Shown: one piece after another, positions 36,524 through 45,384 of the stretch
Layout of the letters: each line of letters opens with the position of its first letter
How positions within the stretch are numbered: position 1 is the stretch's first letter
Assembly (NCBI RefSeq): GCF_003987135.1
Contig: NZ_PIPJ01000001.1
Coordinates: 124,001-188,000 of the forward strand
DNA: 64,000 nt
Origin: Aliidiomarina iranensis
GTDB lineage: Bacteria; Pseudomonadota; Gammaproteobacteria; Enterobacterales; Alteromonadaceae
Reading direction: 5' to 3'
Notes under the pieces: model-generated
Told to the model about the DNA's origin: nothing
What the model saw: the letters and a program-made list of their open reading frames with translations, nothing else
Databases searched by the model: none
Program-made: the position numbers and the translations under genes

Positions 36524-37390
36524 GTGCTCATTGCTATCGGATTTATCATCGTTATTTTCTCTGTGTTTGGCGGCTTTGCCATGGCTGGCGGCGCGTTAGG
36601 CCCTTTATGGCAGCCCTTTGAAGTGTTGATGATCGGTGGGGCTGGTGTGGGTGCTTTTATTGCTGCGAATAATGGCAAAGCGATTAAAGCAACCTTTAAT
36701 GTGGCGAAAAAATTAAAGGCTACCACCAAGTACAATAAAAATGTGTATATGGAGCTGATGTCGGTTCTTTATAAAATACTCAACAAAATGCGCAGAGACG
36801 GCATGCTAGCGGTTGAGCGTGATATTGAAGAGCCGGCAGAAAGTGCGATTTTTCAAGAGCACCCGCTAGTGCTCGAAGATGACATGATTCGTGATTTTCT
36901 CACCGATTATCTACGCCTCATGATTAGCGGTAACATGAATCCGCAAGAACTTGATGAATTGATGTTGCATGAGATCGAATCTTTTGAAACAGAGGCACAT
37001 GTGCCTGCTGACGCCATCGCTAAGGTGGGGGATGCAATGCCTGCTTTCGGTATCGTTGCTGCGGTACTCGGGGTTGTAAAAGCGCTCAGTAGTGCTGATG
37101 CGGGGCCAGATGAAATGGGCGTAATGATTGCTCACGCATTGATTGGTACTTTTCTCGGTATCTTGTTGGGTTACGGTTTTATCAATCCAATTGCCAGCCG
37201 GGTAGAACGGCAAGTAGCGGAAGCAATGAAAGCTTTGCAATGTATTCGCGTAACTTTGTTGGCAAGTATGGGTGGCTACGCACCTCAATTAGCCGTTGAA
37301 TTTGGCCGCAAAGCACTCGATACGGTGGAGCGGCCATCGTTCAATGAACTAGAAGATCATGTTCGTGGTAATAAGCCAGCGGAGTCGTAA
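36524..37390 (+). CDS. motA: Flagellar stator protein MotA
   Basis: 288 aa from a GTG start with GAGGGG upstream. Four transmembrane segments are visible. The cytoplasmic loop has KMRRDGMLAVERDIEEP, carrying the charged residues that touch FliG. DAMPAFGIVAAVLGVVKAL contains the conserved proline of TM3. This is the H+-type MotA form (longer cytoplasmic loop, ~290 aa) rather than the shorter PomA form. It pairs with MotB 2 bases downstream. Confidence 0.96.
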   Translation: MLIAIGFIIVIFSVFGGFAMAGGALGPLWQPFEVLMIGGAGVGAFIAANNGKAIKATFNVAKKLKATTKYNKNVYMELMSVLYKILNKMRRDGMLAVERDIEEPAESAIFQEHPLVLEDDMIRDFLTDYLRLMISGNMNPQELDELMLHEIESFETEAHVPADAIAKVGDAMPAFGIVAAVLGVVKALSSADAGPDEMGVMIAHALIGTFLGILLGYGFINPIASRVERQVAEAMKALQCIRVTLLASMGGYAPQLAVEFGRKALDTVERPSFNELEDHVRGNKPAES

Positions 37391-37392
37391 GC

Positions 37393-38331
37393 ATGGCTGA
37401 AGAACATCGCCCAATTATCATCCGCCGAAAAAAAGTGGTGCACAAGCACCATGGTGGGTCGTGGAAAATTGCCCTTGCAGATTTCATGACAGCTTTGATG
37501 GCGTTGTTCTTAGTAATGTGGATTTTGTCTACCGGCGATGAAGAGCAGCGAGAAGCGGTTGCTGAGTATTTTCGCACACCACTGGTAGTGGCAATGAGTG
37601 GCGGCAACCAGAGCAGCTCTGCGAGTACTGTTATTCCCGGTGGCGGGCCGGATAGTTCTCATTCTCAGGGTGAGCGCGCACGCATTGATTATCGTATGCA
37701 AACACGTCCAGCCGATGTTCGCCGGCAATTTCAAAATATCCAACGGCAAATTGAGCGTGCGATTCAAGCCGACCCTGTTCTGCGTCAGCTTGAAGCGCAA
37801 ATGCGTTTAGATTTAACACGCGAGGGGTTACGAATTCAGATGATGGATACTGAAAACCGACCAATGTTTGAAATTGGTTCGCCCACCGTTGCCCCTTACA
37901 TGAGCCGATTGCTCCAAACAGTAGCCCCTATCTTAAACTCAGTGGATAACGCATTAACCATAAGTGGCCATACCGATAGCATTCCTTATGCTGGTGGTTA
38001 TGTTGGCTATAGTAATTGGGAGTTATCTTCAGATCGTGCGAATGCATCACGCCGAGAGCTAGTAGCGGGTGGTTTGGATCCGAATAAATTACTTTCTATA
38101 TCAGGTGTTGCGGATCGTATTCCATTAGAAGGGGCTAATCCCCGAGATCCAATGAACCGACGCATTACTTTAGTGCTGCATACTGAGCAATCGGCTGAAT
38201 TCATTCGCCGCCAAGGTTTATTACCCGGCGATGCAGAAGAGTTTGAGCGCTTGTTGCAGGAAGATGCTGAAGCCGAACTCGGTGAGGGCGGCTTATCTTT
38301 GGATGAAAATCCGCAAGGGTTTTTTCTCTAA
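37393..38331 (+). CDS. motB: Flagellar stator protein MotB
   Basis: 312 aa. One transmembrane helix, WKIALADFMTALMALFLVMWIL, holds the proton-carrying Asp30. The C-terminal OmpA-like peptidoglycan-binding domain has LTISGHTDSIPYAG and NWELSSDRANASRREL. It anchors the stator to the cell wall. The C-terminal ~30 residues are acidic. A terminator follows. Confidence 0.96.
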   Translation: MAEEHRPIIIRRKKVVHKHHGGSWKIALADFMTALMALFLVMWILSTGDEEQREAVAEYFRTPLVVAMSGGNQSSSASTVIPGGGPDSSHSQGERARIDYRMQTRPADVRRQFQNIQRQIERAIQADPVLRQLEAQMRLDLTREGLRIQMMDTENRPMFEIGSPTVAPYMSRLLQTVAPILNSVDNALTISGHTDSIPYAGGYVGYSNWELSSDRANASRRELVAGGLDPNKLLSISGVADRIPLEGANPRDPMNRRITLVLHTEQSAEFIRRQGLLPGDAEEFERLLQEDAEAELGEGGLSLDENPQGFFL

Positions 38332-38380
38332 TTAGCAGAGAAAAGAAATCCCTAAGCTCTGAAAACACCAAAGCAAATGA

Positions 38381-38408
38381 AAAGCGCCAATAAAACGGCG
38401 CTTTTTTT
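38381..38408 (+). terminator. Terminator after motB
   Basis: AAAGCGCC (38381-38388), an 8-base loop, GGCGCTTT (38397-38404), with the T run continuing to 38408. It separates the motAB unit from flhBAF. Confidence 0.9.
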
Positions 38409-38428
38409 CCATTCGAATTTCCTTTCCT

Positions 38429-38460
38429 TCTGGCAGTATAACGGCTAAATCTCCGATAAT
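38429..38460 (+). promoter_or_regulatory. Candidate FlhDC-activated promoter of flhB
   Basis: TCTGGCAGTATAACGGC at 38429-38445 resembles an FlhDC half-box (AATGGCAGAAATAGCG). GATAAT at 38455-38460 is a good -10, 20 bases before the flhB ATG. No good -35 is present, as expected for an activator-dependent promoter. Only one half-site was recognised. Confidence 0.4.
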
Positions 38461-38480
38461 GCCCAGAGAAAAACCGAAAC

Positions 38481-39671
38481 ATGGCCGAACAGAGCACCAG
38501 CGACGACTCTGAAAAAACAGAACCCGCCACACCCAGGCGCCTGCAAAAGGCGCGGGATGAGGGGCAAGTTGCGCGATCGCGAGAATTAACAACCTTTGTG
38601 CTCCTGTTCGGCGGCATTATTGGCCTATGGGGTATGAGTTCTCTTATTTATGAGAACCTTGGCACTGTAATGGAGCAGGCATTTTTATTCGAACGTATGC
38701 ATGCTTTTCAACCAGAACCCATGCTCTCGAAAGTGGCTAATTTGGGGCTGCAAAGTTTATATGCCTTAATGCCTCTGTTTATTCTCATGGTGGTATTAGC
38801 CTTGGTAGCACCCGCATTGTTGGGCGGCTGGATCGTTTCAGCAAAAGGCATGAAGCCACAGCTTTCAAAATTGAACCCAGTAAAGGGTTTAAAACGCATA
38901 TTTTCAGTTCAGGCGCTCGCGGAATTAGGCAAGGCGATTGCCAAAACCACTTTAGTAGGTGGCGTGCTGGTGGCTTTTTTGGTGACTCGCCAAGGCGAAT
39001 ACATGGGCTTGATGGGGCAACCTGTACAATTGGCGCTCACCAATGCGCTCACCTTGGCGGCAGAAGCGGCAGTACTAATGGTGCTCACGCTTATTGTAGT
39101 GGTATTGATTGATGTGCCCTACCAGTTATACGACCACACCAAAAAACTAAAGATGACCAAGGATGAAGTAAAACGGGAGCACAAGGAAACAGAGGGTGAT
39201 CCGCATGTGAAGGCGCGTATTCGCGCGCAACAACAAGCGATATCGCGTGGGCGCATGATGAGTAAAGTGCCCGAGGCGGATGTTATCATCACCAACCCAA
39301 CACACTTTGCGGTAGCACTGAAATATGATGATAAAAACATGGGCGCGCCGCGATTAGTGGCGAAAGGCTCTGATGCGGTAGCGGCAAAAATTCGTGAGCT
39401 GGGGGAAGAACACAATGTTCCCAGGCTAGAGGCTCCGGCTCTGGCGCGGGCATTATTTTATAATGTTGATCTCGAACGCGAAGTGCCTACAGCACTTTAC
39501 ACGGCGGTTGCCGAAGTATTGGCTTGGGCATTCCGATTGAAACAAATAAAGGTTGAAGGTGGTGATATTCCGCCGAAGCCTAAGAACCTTGCGGTACCAA
39601 AACAAATGGCAGAACGCAAAGTACATCCTCGCCATCAGCAAAATCAAACGTTTGGGGAGAGCAGTGAATGA
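38481..39671 (+). CDS. flhB: Flagellar export switch protein FlhB
   Basis: 396 aa. It has four transmembrane helices and then a cytoplasmic domain with the self-cleaving motif N272-P-T-H275 (ITNPTHFAVALKYD). The N-terminus DSEKTEPATPRRLQKARDEGQVARSREL is standard. FlhB changes export specificity from hook to filament proteins on a signal from FliK. The C-terminal Pro/Lys tail is longer than minimal. The stop overlaps the flhA start by 4 bases. Confidence 0.97.
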   Translation: MAEQSTSDDSEKTEPATPRRLQKARDEGQVARSRELTTFVLLFGGIIGLWGMSSLIYENLGTVMEQAFLFERMHAFQPEPMLSKVANLGLQSLYALMPLFILMVVLALVAPALLGGWIVSAKGMKPQLSKLNPVKGLKRIFSVQALAELGKAIAKTTLVGGVLVAFLVTRQGEYMGLMGQPVQLALTNALTLAAEAAVLMVLTLIVVVLIDVPYQLYDHTKKLKMTKDEVKREHKETEGDPHVKARIRAQQQAISRGRMMSKVPEADVIITNPTHFAVALKYDDKNMGAPRLVAKGSDAVAAKIRELGEEHNVPRLEAPALARALFYNVDLEREVPTALYTAVAEVLAWAFRLKQIKVEGGDIPPKPKNLAVPKQMAERKVHPRHQQNQTFGESSE

Positions 39672-41752
39672 AGGGGTTAATGCCTTCACTGAATCAGTTT
39701 GGCAACATTGCCAATGGCCGTTTGCAAATGCTGATCGGGCCTATTCTAATTCTCATGATTTTGGCAATGATGGTATTGCCATTGCCGCCGTTCGCACTGG
39801 ATTTACTCTTTACGTTTAATATTGCCCTGGCACTTATGGTGCTGTTAGTGAGCATGTTTGCTGAAAAGCCTTTAGATTTTGCCGCGTTTCCAGCTGTACT
39901 GCTATTCACAACCTTGTTGCGCTTATCGCTGAATGTAGCATCTACTCGAGTAGTGCTTATGGATGGCCACACCGGCGGTGATGCTGCTGGCAAAGTAATC
40001 GAATCTTTCGGCCAGTTTTTGGTGGGTGGTAATTTTGCCGTTGGCTTGGTGGTGTTTTTGATTCTTGTCATCATCAACTTCATGGTTATTACGAAAGGTG
40101 CGGGCCGAATTGCTGAAGTTGGTGCACGCTTTATGCTTGATGCGATGCCGGGCAAGCAAATGGCGATTGACGCTGATTTAAACGCTGGCCTGATTGGCGA
40201 AGAAGATGCTCGCCGTCGGCGTTCCGAAGTGGCACAAGAAGCGGATTTTTACGGCTCTATGGATGGGGCAAGTAAATTTGTGCGCGGTGATGCGGTGGCC
40301 GGTTTAATCATCATGGTGGTAAATATCATCGGCGGTTTGCTTATCGGTACCATGCAACACAGCATGAGCTTTGGCGATGCTGCGCAAACCTATATTCTAC
40401 TCGCCATTGGCGATGGCCTTGTTGCCCAAATTCCTGCGTTAGTAATTTCTACTGCCGCAGGTGTAACCGTTTCGCGAGTGAATACGGAGCAAGATGTTGG
40501 CCAGCAAATGGTAAGCCAACTCTTTGTGAATCCAAAAGTGATGATTTTGGCGGCGGTGGTAATCGGCCTGTTGGGCTTGGTTCCGGGCATGCCGAATTTT
40601 GTGTTCTTGCTATTTACCGCTTCACTTGGCTTTATGGCTTGGCGCGTTATGGCGAAACAAAAACAAAAAGCCATTGAGCAGCCTTTAGAAGAAGGCCCTG
40701 TTACCCAATTCGAATCACCTGAGGCGAGTTGGAAAGATGTACAACTGGTGGATACATTGGGCATGGAAGTTGGGCATCGCCTTATTTCTTTGGTTGATGA
40801 TCGCCAACAAGGTGAGCTTTTGGTTCGCATTAAAAGTGTGCGCAAGAAATTTGCCCAAGATGTAGGTTTCTTACCACCCGTAGTGCATATCCGGGATAAT
40901 CTTGAGCTACCGCCAAATAGTTACGTAATTACCTTAAAAGGTGGTGAGGTAGGGCGCGCTGATATCTATCCAGACAAATGGCTAGCTATTAACCCAGGCC
41001 AAGTAACCGGCGAAGTAGAAGGCATAAAAACCACGGATCCAGCCTTTGGTTTGGATGCGGTATGGATTGATGCAAGCGAGCGTGAGCATGCGCAAATTTA
41101 TGGTTATACAGTGGTAGATGCCAGCACAGTAGTGGCTACCCATTTGAACCACTTACTGCAGCGTTTTTCTGGTGAATTACTGGGCCGTTCCGAAGTGCAA
41201 CAATTAGTTGATAAGTTAGCAGAAGAAAACAAAAGTTTGGTTGAGGATGTGGTGCCCAAATGTGTTTCCCTCACCGTGCTGCAACGTATTTTGCAGAATC
41301 TTTTAGATGAAGAAGTACCGATTCGGGATATGCGCACAATCTTTGATACACTAGCGGAGTTTGAAGGGCAGCAACCGGAAGCCCATGAATTAACCGCTCA
41401 GGTGCGTTTGGCATTAGGCCGGGCAATCACGCAAAAATGGTTTGCAGGAGCGCGGGAATTGCATGTGTTAGGCCTTGATGTTCGCCTTGAGCAGGTATTG
41501 ATGCAAGCCATGAATAACGGTGGAGCACTTGAGCCAGGTTTGGCCGCTACCTTACAAGAACAAGCTCGAGTAGCTTTGGAGCGGCAAGAATCGATGGGCG
41601 AGCCACCAGTACTTGTGGTGCAGCATGGTTTAAGGCCGCTGTTGGCGCATTTCTTGCGCCGCCAGCTACGCTACTTGGTGGTCATGTCGCAAGCCGAAGT
41701 GCCAGATGATAGAACACTGAAAATCACCGCATTAATTGGAGAAAATCAATGA
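39668..41752 (+). CDS. flhA: Flagellar export protein FlhA
   Basis: 694 aa, canonical length. Eight membrane segments, with the conserved FHIPEP-type cytoplasmic loop (ITKGAGRIAEVGARFMLDAMPGKQMAIDADLNAGLIGEEDARRRRSEV) near 140-190. The soluble C-terminal domain (about 340-694) binds chaperone-substrate complexes. FlhA forms the nonameric export ring. Overlaps both flhB and flhF by 4 bases (ATGA). Confidence 0.97.
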   Translation: MKGLMPSLNQFGNIANGRLQMLIGPILILMILAMMVLPLPPFALDLLFTFNIALALMVLLVSMFAEKPLDFAAFPAVLLFTTLLRLSLNVASTRVVLMDGHTGGDAAGKVIESFGQFLVGGNFAVGLVVFLILVIINFMVITKGAGRIAEVGARFMLDAMPGKQMAIDADLNAGLIGEEDARRRRSEVAQEADFYGSMDGASKFVRGDAVAGLIIMVVNIIGGLLIGTMQHSMSFGDAAQTYILLAIGDGLVAQIPALVISTAAGVTVSRVNTEQDVGQQMVSQLFVNPKVMILAAVVIGLLGLVPGMPNFVFLLFTASLGFMAWRVMAKQKQKAIEQPLEEGPVTQFESPEASWKDVQLVDTLGMEVGHRLISLVDDRQQGELLVRIKSVRKKFAQDVGFLPPVVHIRDNLELPPNSYVITLKGGEVGRADIYPDKWLAINPGQVTGEVEGIKTTDPAFGLDAVWIDASEREHAQIYGYTVVDASTVVATHLNHLLQRFSGELLGRSEVQQLVDKLAEENKSLVEDVVPKCVSLTVLQRILQNLLDEEVPIRDMRTIFDTLAEFEGQQPEAHELTAQVRLALGRAITQKWFAGARELHVLGLDVRLEQVLMQAMNNGGALEPGLAATLQEQARVALERQESMGEPPVLVVQHGLRPLLAHFLRRQLRYLVVMSQAEVPDDRTLKITALIGENQ

Positions 41753-44028
41753 GCGTAAGGCGCTATTTTGGTGCCAACAATCGTGATGCAATGCGCCAAG
41801 TTCGGGAGAGCTTGGGGCCCGATGCCATGATCCTATCATCGCGGCAATTAGACGATGGCTATGAAATTTTGGCGATGGCGGAAGATGCACTCGATGAGAA
41901 GGTGGCGCAGGCTGATAAGCCACCTGCCAACGATTTTGCCGCGTTAGCACAGCGCTTGTTGAGTGAAGTGCAAGAAATGCGCAGTATGTTGAATAATCAA
42001 CAGAAAAAAGTAACTCCTACGGTTCACCCAATTCGAGAAATGGTGAACATTTTGCAAGCTGCTGGTTTTGGCACCGAATTAATTCGTGAGTTAGCCGCGG
42101 CTTTACCCGGGAATTGCAACGATGTAAGTGCTTGGTTGCATGAGCAGCTACAACAGCGAATTCAATTACCGAGCTTTCCTGCAGAATTGTTTAGCGATGG
42201 CGTAATCGCTTTAGTTGGCCCTACCGGTGTAGGGAAAACCACGACAACCGCAAAGCTCGCTGCCCATTATGTAATGCAGTTTGGGCCTGAGCAGTTGTTG
42301 TTAGTAACAACCGATGGCTATCGTGTGGGAGCCCGAGAGCAGTTAAAAATTTATGCCGGTTTGCTTGAGGTTGATATGCATGCGCTGGAAGAGGGCGAAA
42401 AACTCGATGTGCTGCAAGACAAGATGTGCGGTAAAAAGCTTGTATTGATCGATACGGTAGGTATGAGCCAGCGTGATCAGCGGCTCACGCAGCGTATTGC
42501 TGAACTGCAAGCTGGCGCAGAAACCCCTGCGGCAACTCGGCCATTAACTCGGGAAACAACACAGAAAACGACGCAGAAAACAACGCCGAAAACAAGCAAC
42601 ACACGGTTAGTGTTGGTGTTGAATACGGCGAGCCAGCGTGAAAACTTGGATGAGGTGGTGTGTTTATTTCAACGCACCGCGAGAGAATCGGGCATGGTTA
42701 TTCGCGATTGTATCGTTTCTAAGGTTGATGAATCGGTGCGCTTGGGGGGTGCATTAGATGTACTTATTCGCCATGGCCTAATTTTGCATTTTGTTTCCAA
42801 TGGCCAGCGTGTACCGGAAGATCTAGAATTGCCCGATACCGAGGCTTTGGTAAATTTAGCGCTTAATGGTGTAGCCGCAGAATATGCAGAGTTTAGCCAA
42901 TGGTTAGCCAACTTTGGCGAACAGAGTGCCACGCCGGCGCGGGCTGCATCGGGCGCTTTACAAGCTCAAGGCAAAACCGTTGCCAGTTTGTATGAACAAT
43001 TGCGCGCTGATTTACCCGGCTTTGATTTCATTGAAAGCTTACTCAATATCGGTGAATTGCCAGCCAATGACCAAGAAGCAGCACTCACGCAATGGTATGC
43101 GGATATCCAAGCCGAGGCTGGGAAAGTGCAACCTAAAACGCTTCACTGGGCGCGAACTAAGCCTGTGGCTGGGGTGAAATGGCATCTTGCCAACTTGCCG
43201 GCGGATATCGAAAGTTGCCTGTTACCGTTACCTATTCTCCCAGAGCCGGTGGCTAATATTGCCAAGATTCATCAAAACCTGGGCGTGCAACAGCATATTT
43301 TTCAAATGTTGCCTTCAGAGGCAACGTTAAATTGGCTGAATAGCCCCGAAAATGGCTTGCAGCCGTGGGTTGCCGTTATCAATCGGAATCATCGTTTCCG
43401 TGTTCGCAATGCTGATTCTAAAGCCGCCACTAATGCCACCAACAATGCCGCCGCTAAAGCCACTAACGAAAAAGAGGAACGGGTTGCCGCTTTGGCGTTA
43501 CGAACACGTTTGAATTCGCATCATAGTGTGCAACTACATTATCGCGGCGAAGCTGCAAAGCTAACCTTGGGTTCGGTGGCAGTAAAGTTGATGAACAGCA
43601 GCGTTGAGTATCAATTGTGGTATGGTGAACTCGCAGCAGAGGCTCGCGGTGCTGGGTTGGTTCGGCGCTTTTGGTTGCTGCCCAAAACGGTAGCAGCGGA
43701 TACTGCAAAAAATTTGATCGTGGCGCAGTTAAAGGGTGATGAGGCTGCGAGCTTAACGCGGCAAACTCATAACCTTTTACAAAAAGCTGGTTATGAACAT
43801 TTATCGCAACCGGTTTCTGTGGCTTTAGCCACTACTTTGGCCGCTAGCGCAATTCATGTTGAACAAAGTATGGCTCCGGTATTTAATACCGCGCGGCAAC
43901 GCTTGTTTAATTTATCCGGTAAGCGTGGCAAAGCCAATGGGCAAAAAATATTAGCCGGGTTAATTCAATTGTTGGAAGCCACCGTGGCTATCCAGATTAT
44001 GTCGGCAGCGGGAGTTCGAAGTGAGTAG
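41749..44028 (+). CDS. flhF: FlhF GTPase with a ~390-residue C-terminal extension
   Basis: 759 aa; ordinary FlhF proteins are about 400-500 aa. Residues 1-365 are a standard FlhF: N-terminal VRRYFGANNRDAMRQVRESLGPDAMIL, P-loop G157-P-T-G-V-G-K-T164, DTVGMSQRD near 235-243, SKVDE near 324-328 and a normal end around RVPEDLELPDTEALVNLAL. The G domain carries an insert of ~25 residues with a TTQK repeat (12-bp units at 42556-42591). From ~370 to 759 runs a region I cannot assign, with an Ala/Thr/Asn linker near 555-575. FlhF belongs to the SRP GTPases and sets the site and number of flagella in polar bacteria. Confidence 0.9.
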   Translation: MSVRRYFGANNRDAMRQVRESLGPDAMILSSRQLDDGYEILAMAEDALDEKVAQADKPPANDFAALAQRLLSEVQEMRSMLNNQQKKVTPTVHPIREMVNILQAAGFGTELIRELAAALPGNCNDVSAWLHEQLQQRIQLPSFPAELFSDGVIALVGPTGVGKTTTTAKLAAHYVMQFGPEQLLLVTTDGYRVGAREQLKIYAGLLEVDMHALEEGEKLDVLQDKMCGKKLVLIDTVGMSQRDQRLTQRIAELQAGAETPAATRPLTRETTQKTTQKTTPKTSNTRLVLVLNTASQRENLDEVVCLFQRTARESGMVIRDCIVSKVDESVRLGGALDVLIRHGLILHFVSNGQRVPEDLELPDTEALVNLALNGVAAEYAEFSQWLANFGEQSATPARAASGALQAQGKTVASLYEQLRADLPGFDFIESLLNIGELPANDQEAALTQWYADIQAEAGKVQPKTLHWARTKPVAGVKWHLANLPADIESCLLPLPILPEPVANIAKIHQNLGVQQHIFQMLPSEATLNWLNSPENGLQPWVAVINRNHRFRVRNADSKAATNATNNAAAKATNEKEERVAALALRTRLNSHHSVQLHYRGEAAKLTLGSVAVKLMNSSVEYQLWYGELAAEARGAGLVRRFWLLPKTVAADTAKNLIVAQLKGDEAASLTRQTHNLLQKAGYEHLSQPVSVALATTLAASAIHVEQSMAPVFNTARQRLFNLSGKRGKANGQKILAGLIQLLEATVAIQIMSAAGVRSE

Positions 44029-44524
44029 TGATCAGGCCGCCGGATTACGAGATTGGGCAAGTAAAAATAAACCGCCGGAGAGCGCGGCCACAGCCGAAAA
44101 TACCTTAGTGGTTGTAGGTTTGCCATCAAAAAGCAATGGCGATACTCAACCCGTGCGAGAGCAATTAGCACGGCTCGCAGAACTAGGCCGGCGTTGGGTA
44201 GGTAATCCGCAAGCTTGGGAACTCATTCCAGCGGAATATGTGCATACAGATATGCAAGAATTAGCCTCACGGTTTCCGCGCTGGGCACTTTGGGTTGAGC
44301 CCGATACTAATGGTTTTCAACGTGCCTACAATACAATGCGGAATTTACATGTGAATGGCGGGCCACAACGTGTTTTACTATTACACCCGCCGGTGGTTTC
44401 CACCCGCGGCTTGATTAACAATGTTCGTGAATGCGCACGTAACTTTTTTAATCTTGATTTAATATGTGTGCAATATTCTAACGAAGGTATGAATACTGAT
44501 ATAAAATCTGGCCAACGCACCTAA
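44021..44524 (+). CDS. FlhG-like protein without a P-loop
   Basis: 167 aa from a GTG start after GGGAG; it overlaps flhF by 8 bases and sits exactly where flhG (fleN) is in polar flagellates, between flhF and fliA. Residues ~85-155 (LWVEPDTNGFQRAYNTMRNL, then RVLLLHPPVVSTRGLINNVRECARNFFNLDLICVQY) follow the pattern of the FlhG half that reads CDEPTSITDAYALIKLL in Pseudomonas. The GGKGGVGKT motif is replaced by GLPSKSNGDT. FlhG is ~280 aa, so about 110 residues are missing. I read it as a shrunken MinD-type protein that cannot bind ATP in the usual way. The homology is my inference by eye. Confidence 0.6.
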   Translation: MSSDQAAGLRDWASKNKPPESAATAENTLVVVGLPSKSNGDTQPVREQLARLAELGRRWVGNPQAWELIPAEYVHTDMQELASRFPRWALWVEPDTNGFQRAYNTMRNLHVNGGPQRVLLLHPPVVSTRGLINNVRECARNFFNLDLICVQYSNEGMNTDIKSGQRT

Positions 44525-44551
44525 ACCAGAATCAGGGGCAAATACGAGTTT

Positions 44552-45256
44552 ATGTATACAGCACAGGGTAAAATGAATCGAGAATCGGTTCTGCAGCAAT
44601 ACTACCCAACGGTAAGGCGCCAAGCGCTTTCGTTGCAGGTAAGGCTGCCCGCCGGTGTTGATGTGGATGATTTAATTCAAGCTGGCCTCGAAGGCCTGTT
44701 AGATGCGTTTGGGCGTTTTGACCCTAGTGCAGGTGCCGCATTTTCCACCTTTGCTCATCAGCGTATTCGGGGTGCGATGATCGATGAGTTGCGCTCCCGA
44801 GATTGGTTGCCGCGCAGTGTGCGCCGGAATGCTCGTGATGTTGAAGCTTGCATGCGCAAACTCGAGCATCGCCTTGGCCGTGTGCCAGAAGAGCGGGAAA
44901 TCGCAGCCGAGCTTGATATGCCGTTGGATGAATATCAAAAGTTGTTGTTAGATACCAACAATGGCTTAGTGCTTTCTTATGATGAAGTAGTCACTGAACA
45001 AACTGAGCTAAGCAGCGACGGTGAGCGCCAAGATTCGCCTGCCGAAGCCTTATTCTCCGGAGAACGAAAAGAGCTTATTGCCCAAGCGATAGGTAATTTA
45101 CCGGAGAAAGAGAAATTGGTAATGGCTCTTTACTATCAGGAAGAATTGAACTTAAAAGAAATCGGTGCCGTTCTCGATGTCACCGAATCGCGAGTATCGC
45201 AACTACACAGCCAAGCGATAAAGCGTATTCGGGCTCATGTACTTGATGATTTGTGA
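44552..45256 (+). CDS. fliA: Flagellar sigma factor FliA (sigma-28)
   Basis: 234 aa. The start at 44552 gives MYTAQGKMNRESVLQQYYPTVRRQALSLQVRLP, in line with the enterobacterial protein (LYTAEGVMDKHSL), so it is preferred over the ATG at 44573. Region 2 (VDVDDLIQAGLEGLLDAFGRFD, FSTFAHQRIRGAMIDELRSRDW) and region 4 (LPEKEKLVMALYYQEELNLKEIGAVLDVTESRVSQLHSQAIKRIR) are complete. It reads the late promoters listed in this annotation and is held by FlgM. Confidence 0.97.
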   Translation: MYTAQGKMNRESVLQQYYPTVRRQALSLQVRLPAGVDVDDLIQAGLEGLLDAFGRFDPSAGAAFSTFAHQRIRGAMIDELRSRDWLPRSVRRNARDVEACMRKLEHRLGRVPEEREIAAELDMPLDEYQKLLLDTNNGLVLSYDEVVTEQTELSSDGERQDSPAEALFSGERKELIAQAIGNLPEKEKLVMALYYQEELNLKEIGAVLDVTESRVSQLHSQAIKRIRAHVLDDL

Positions 45257-45384
45257 GCGCGAAAGAACATTTAAAACATAGAACGGCAGCTTCGAGTTAA
45301 CCTAGCCTTGCTTTAATCTGCTAAAGTTCAATTTACTCATTCGCCTATTGTTTAGCTTAGAATGTTCAGCTAGGAATTTTTGTT

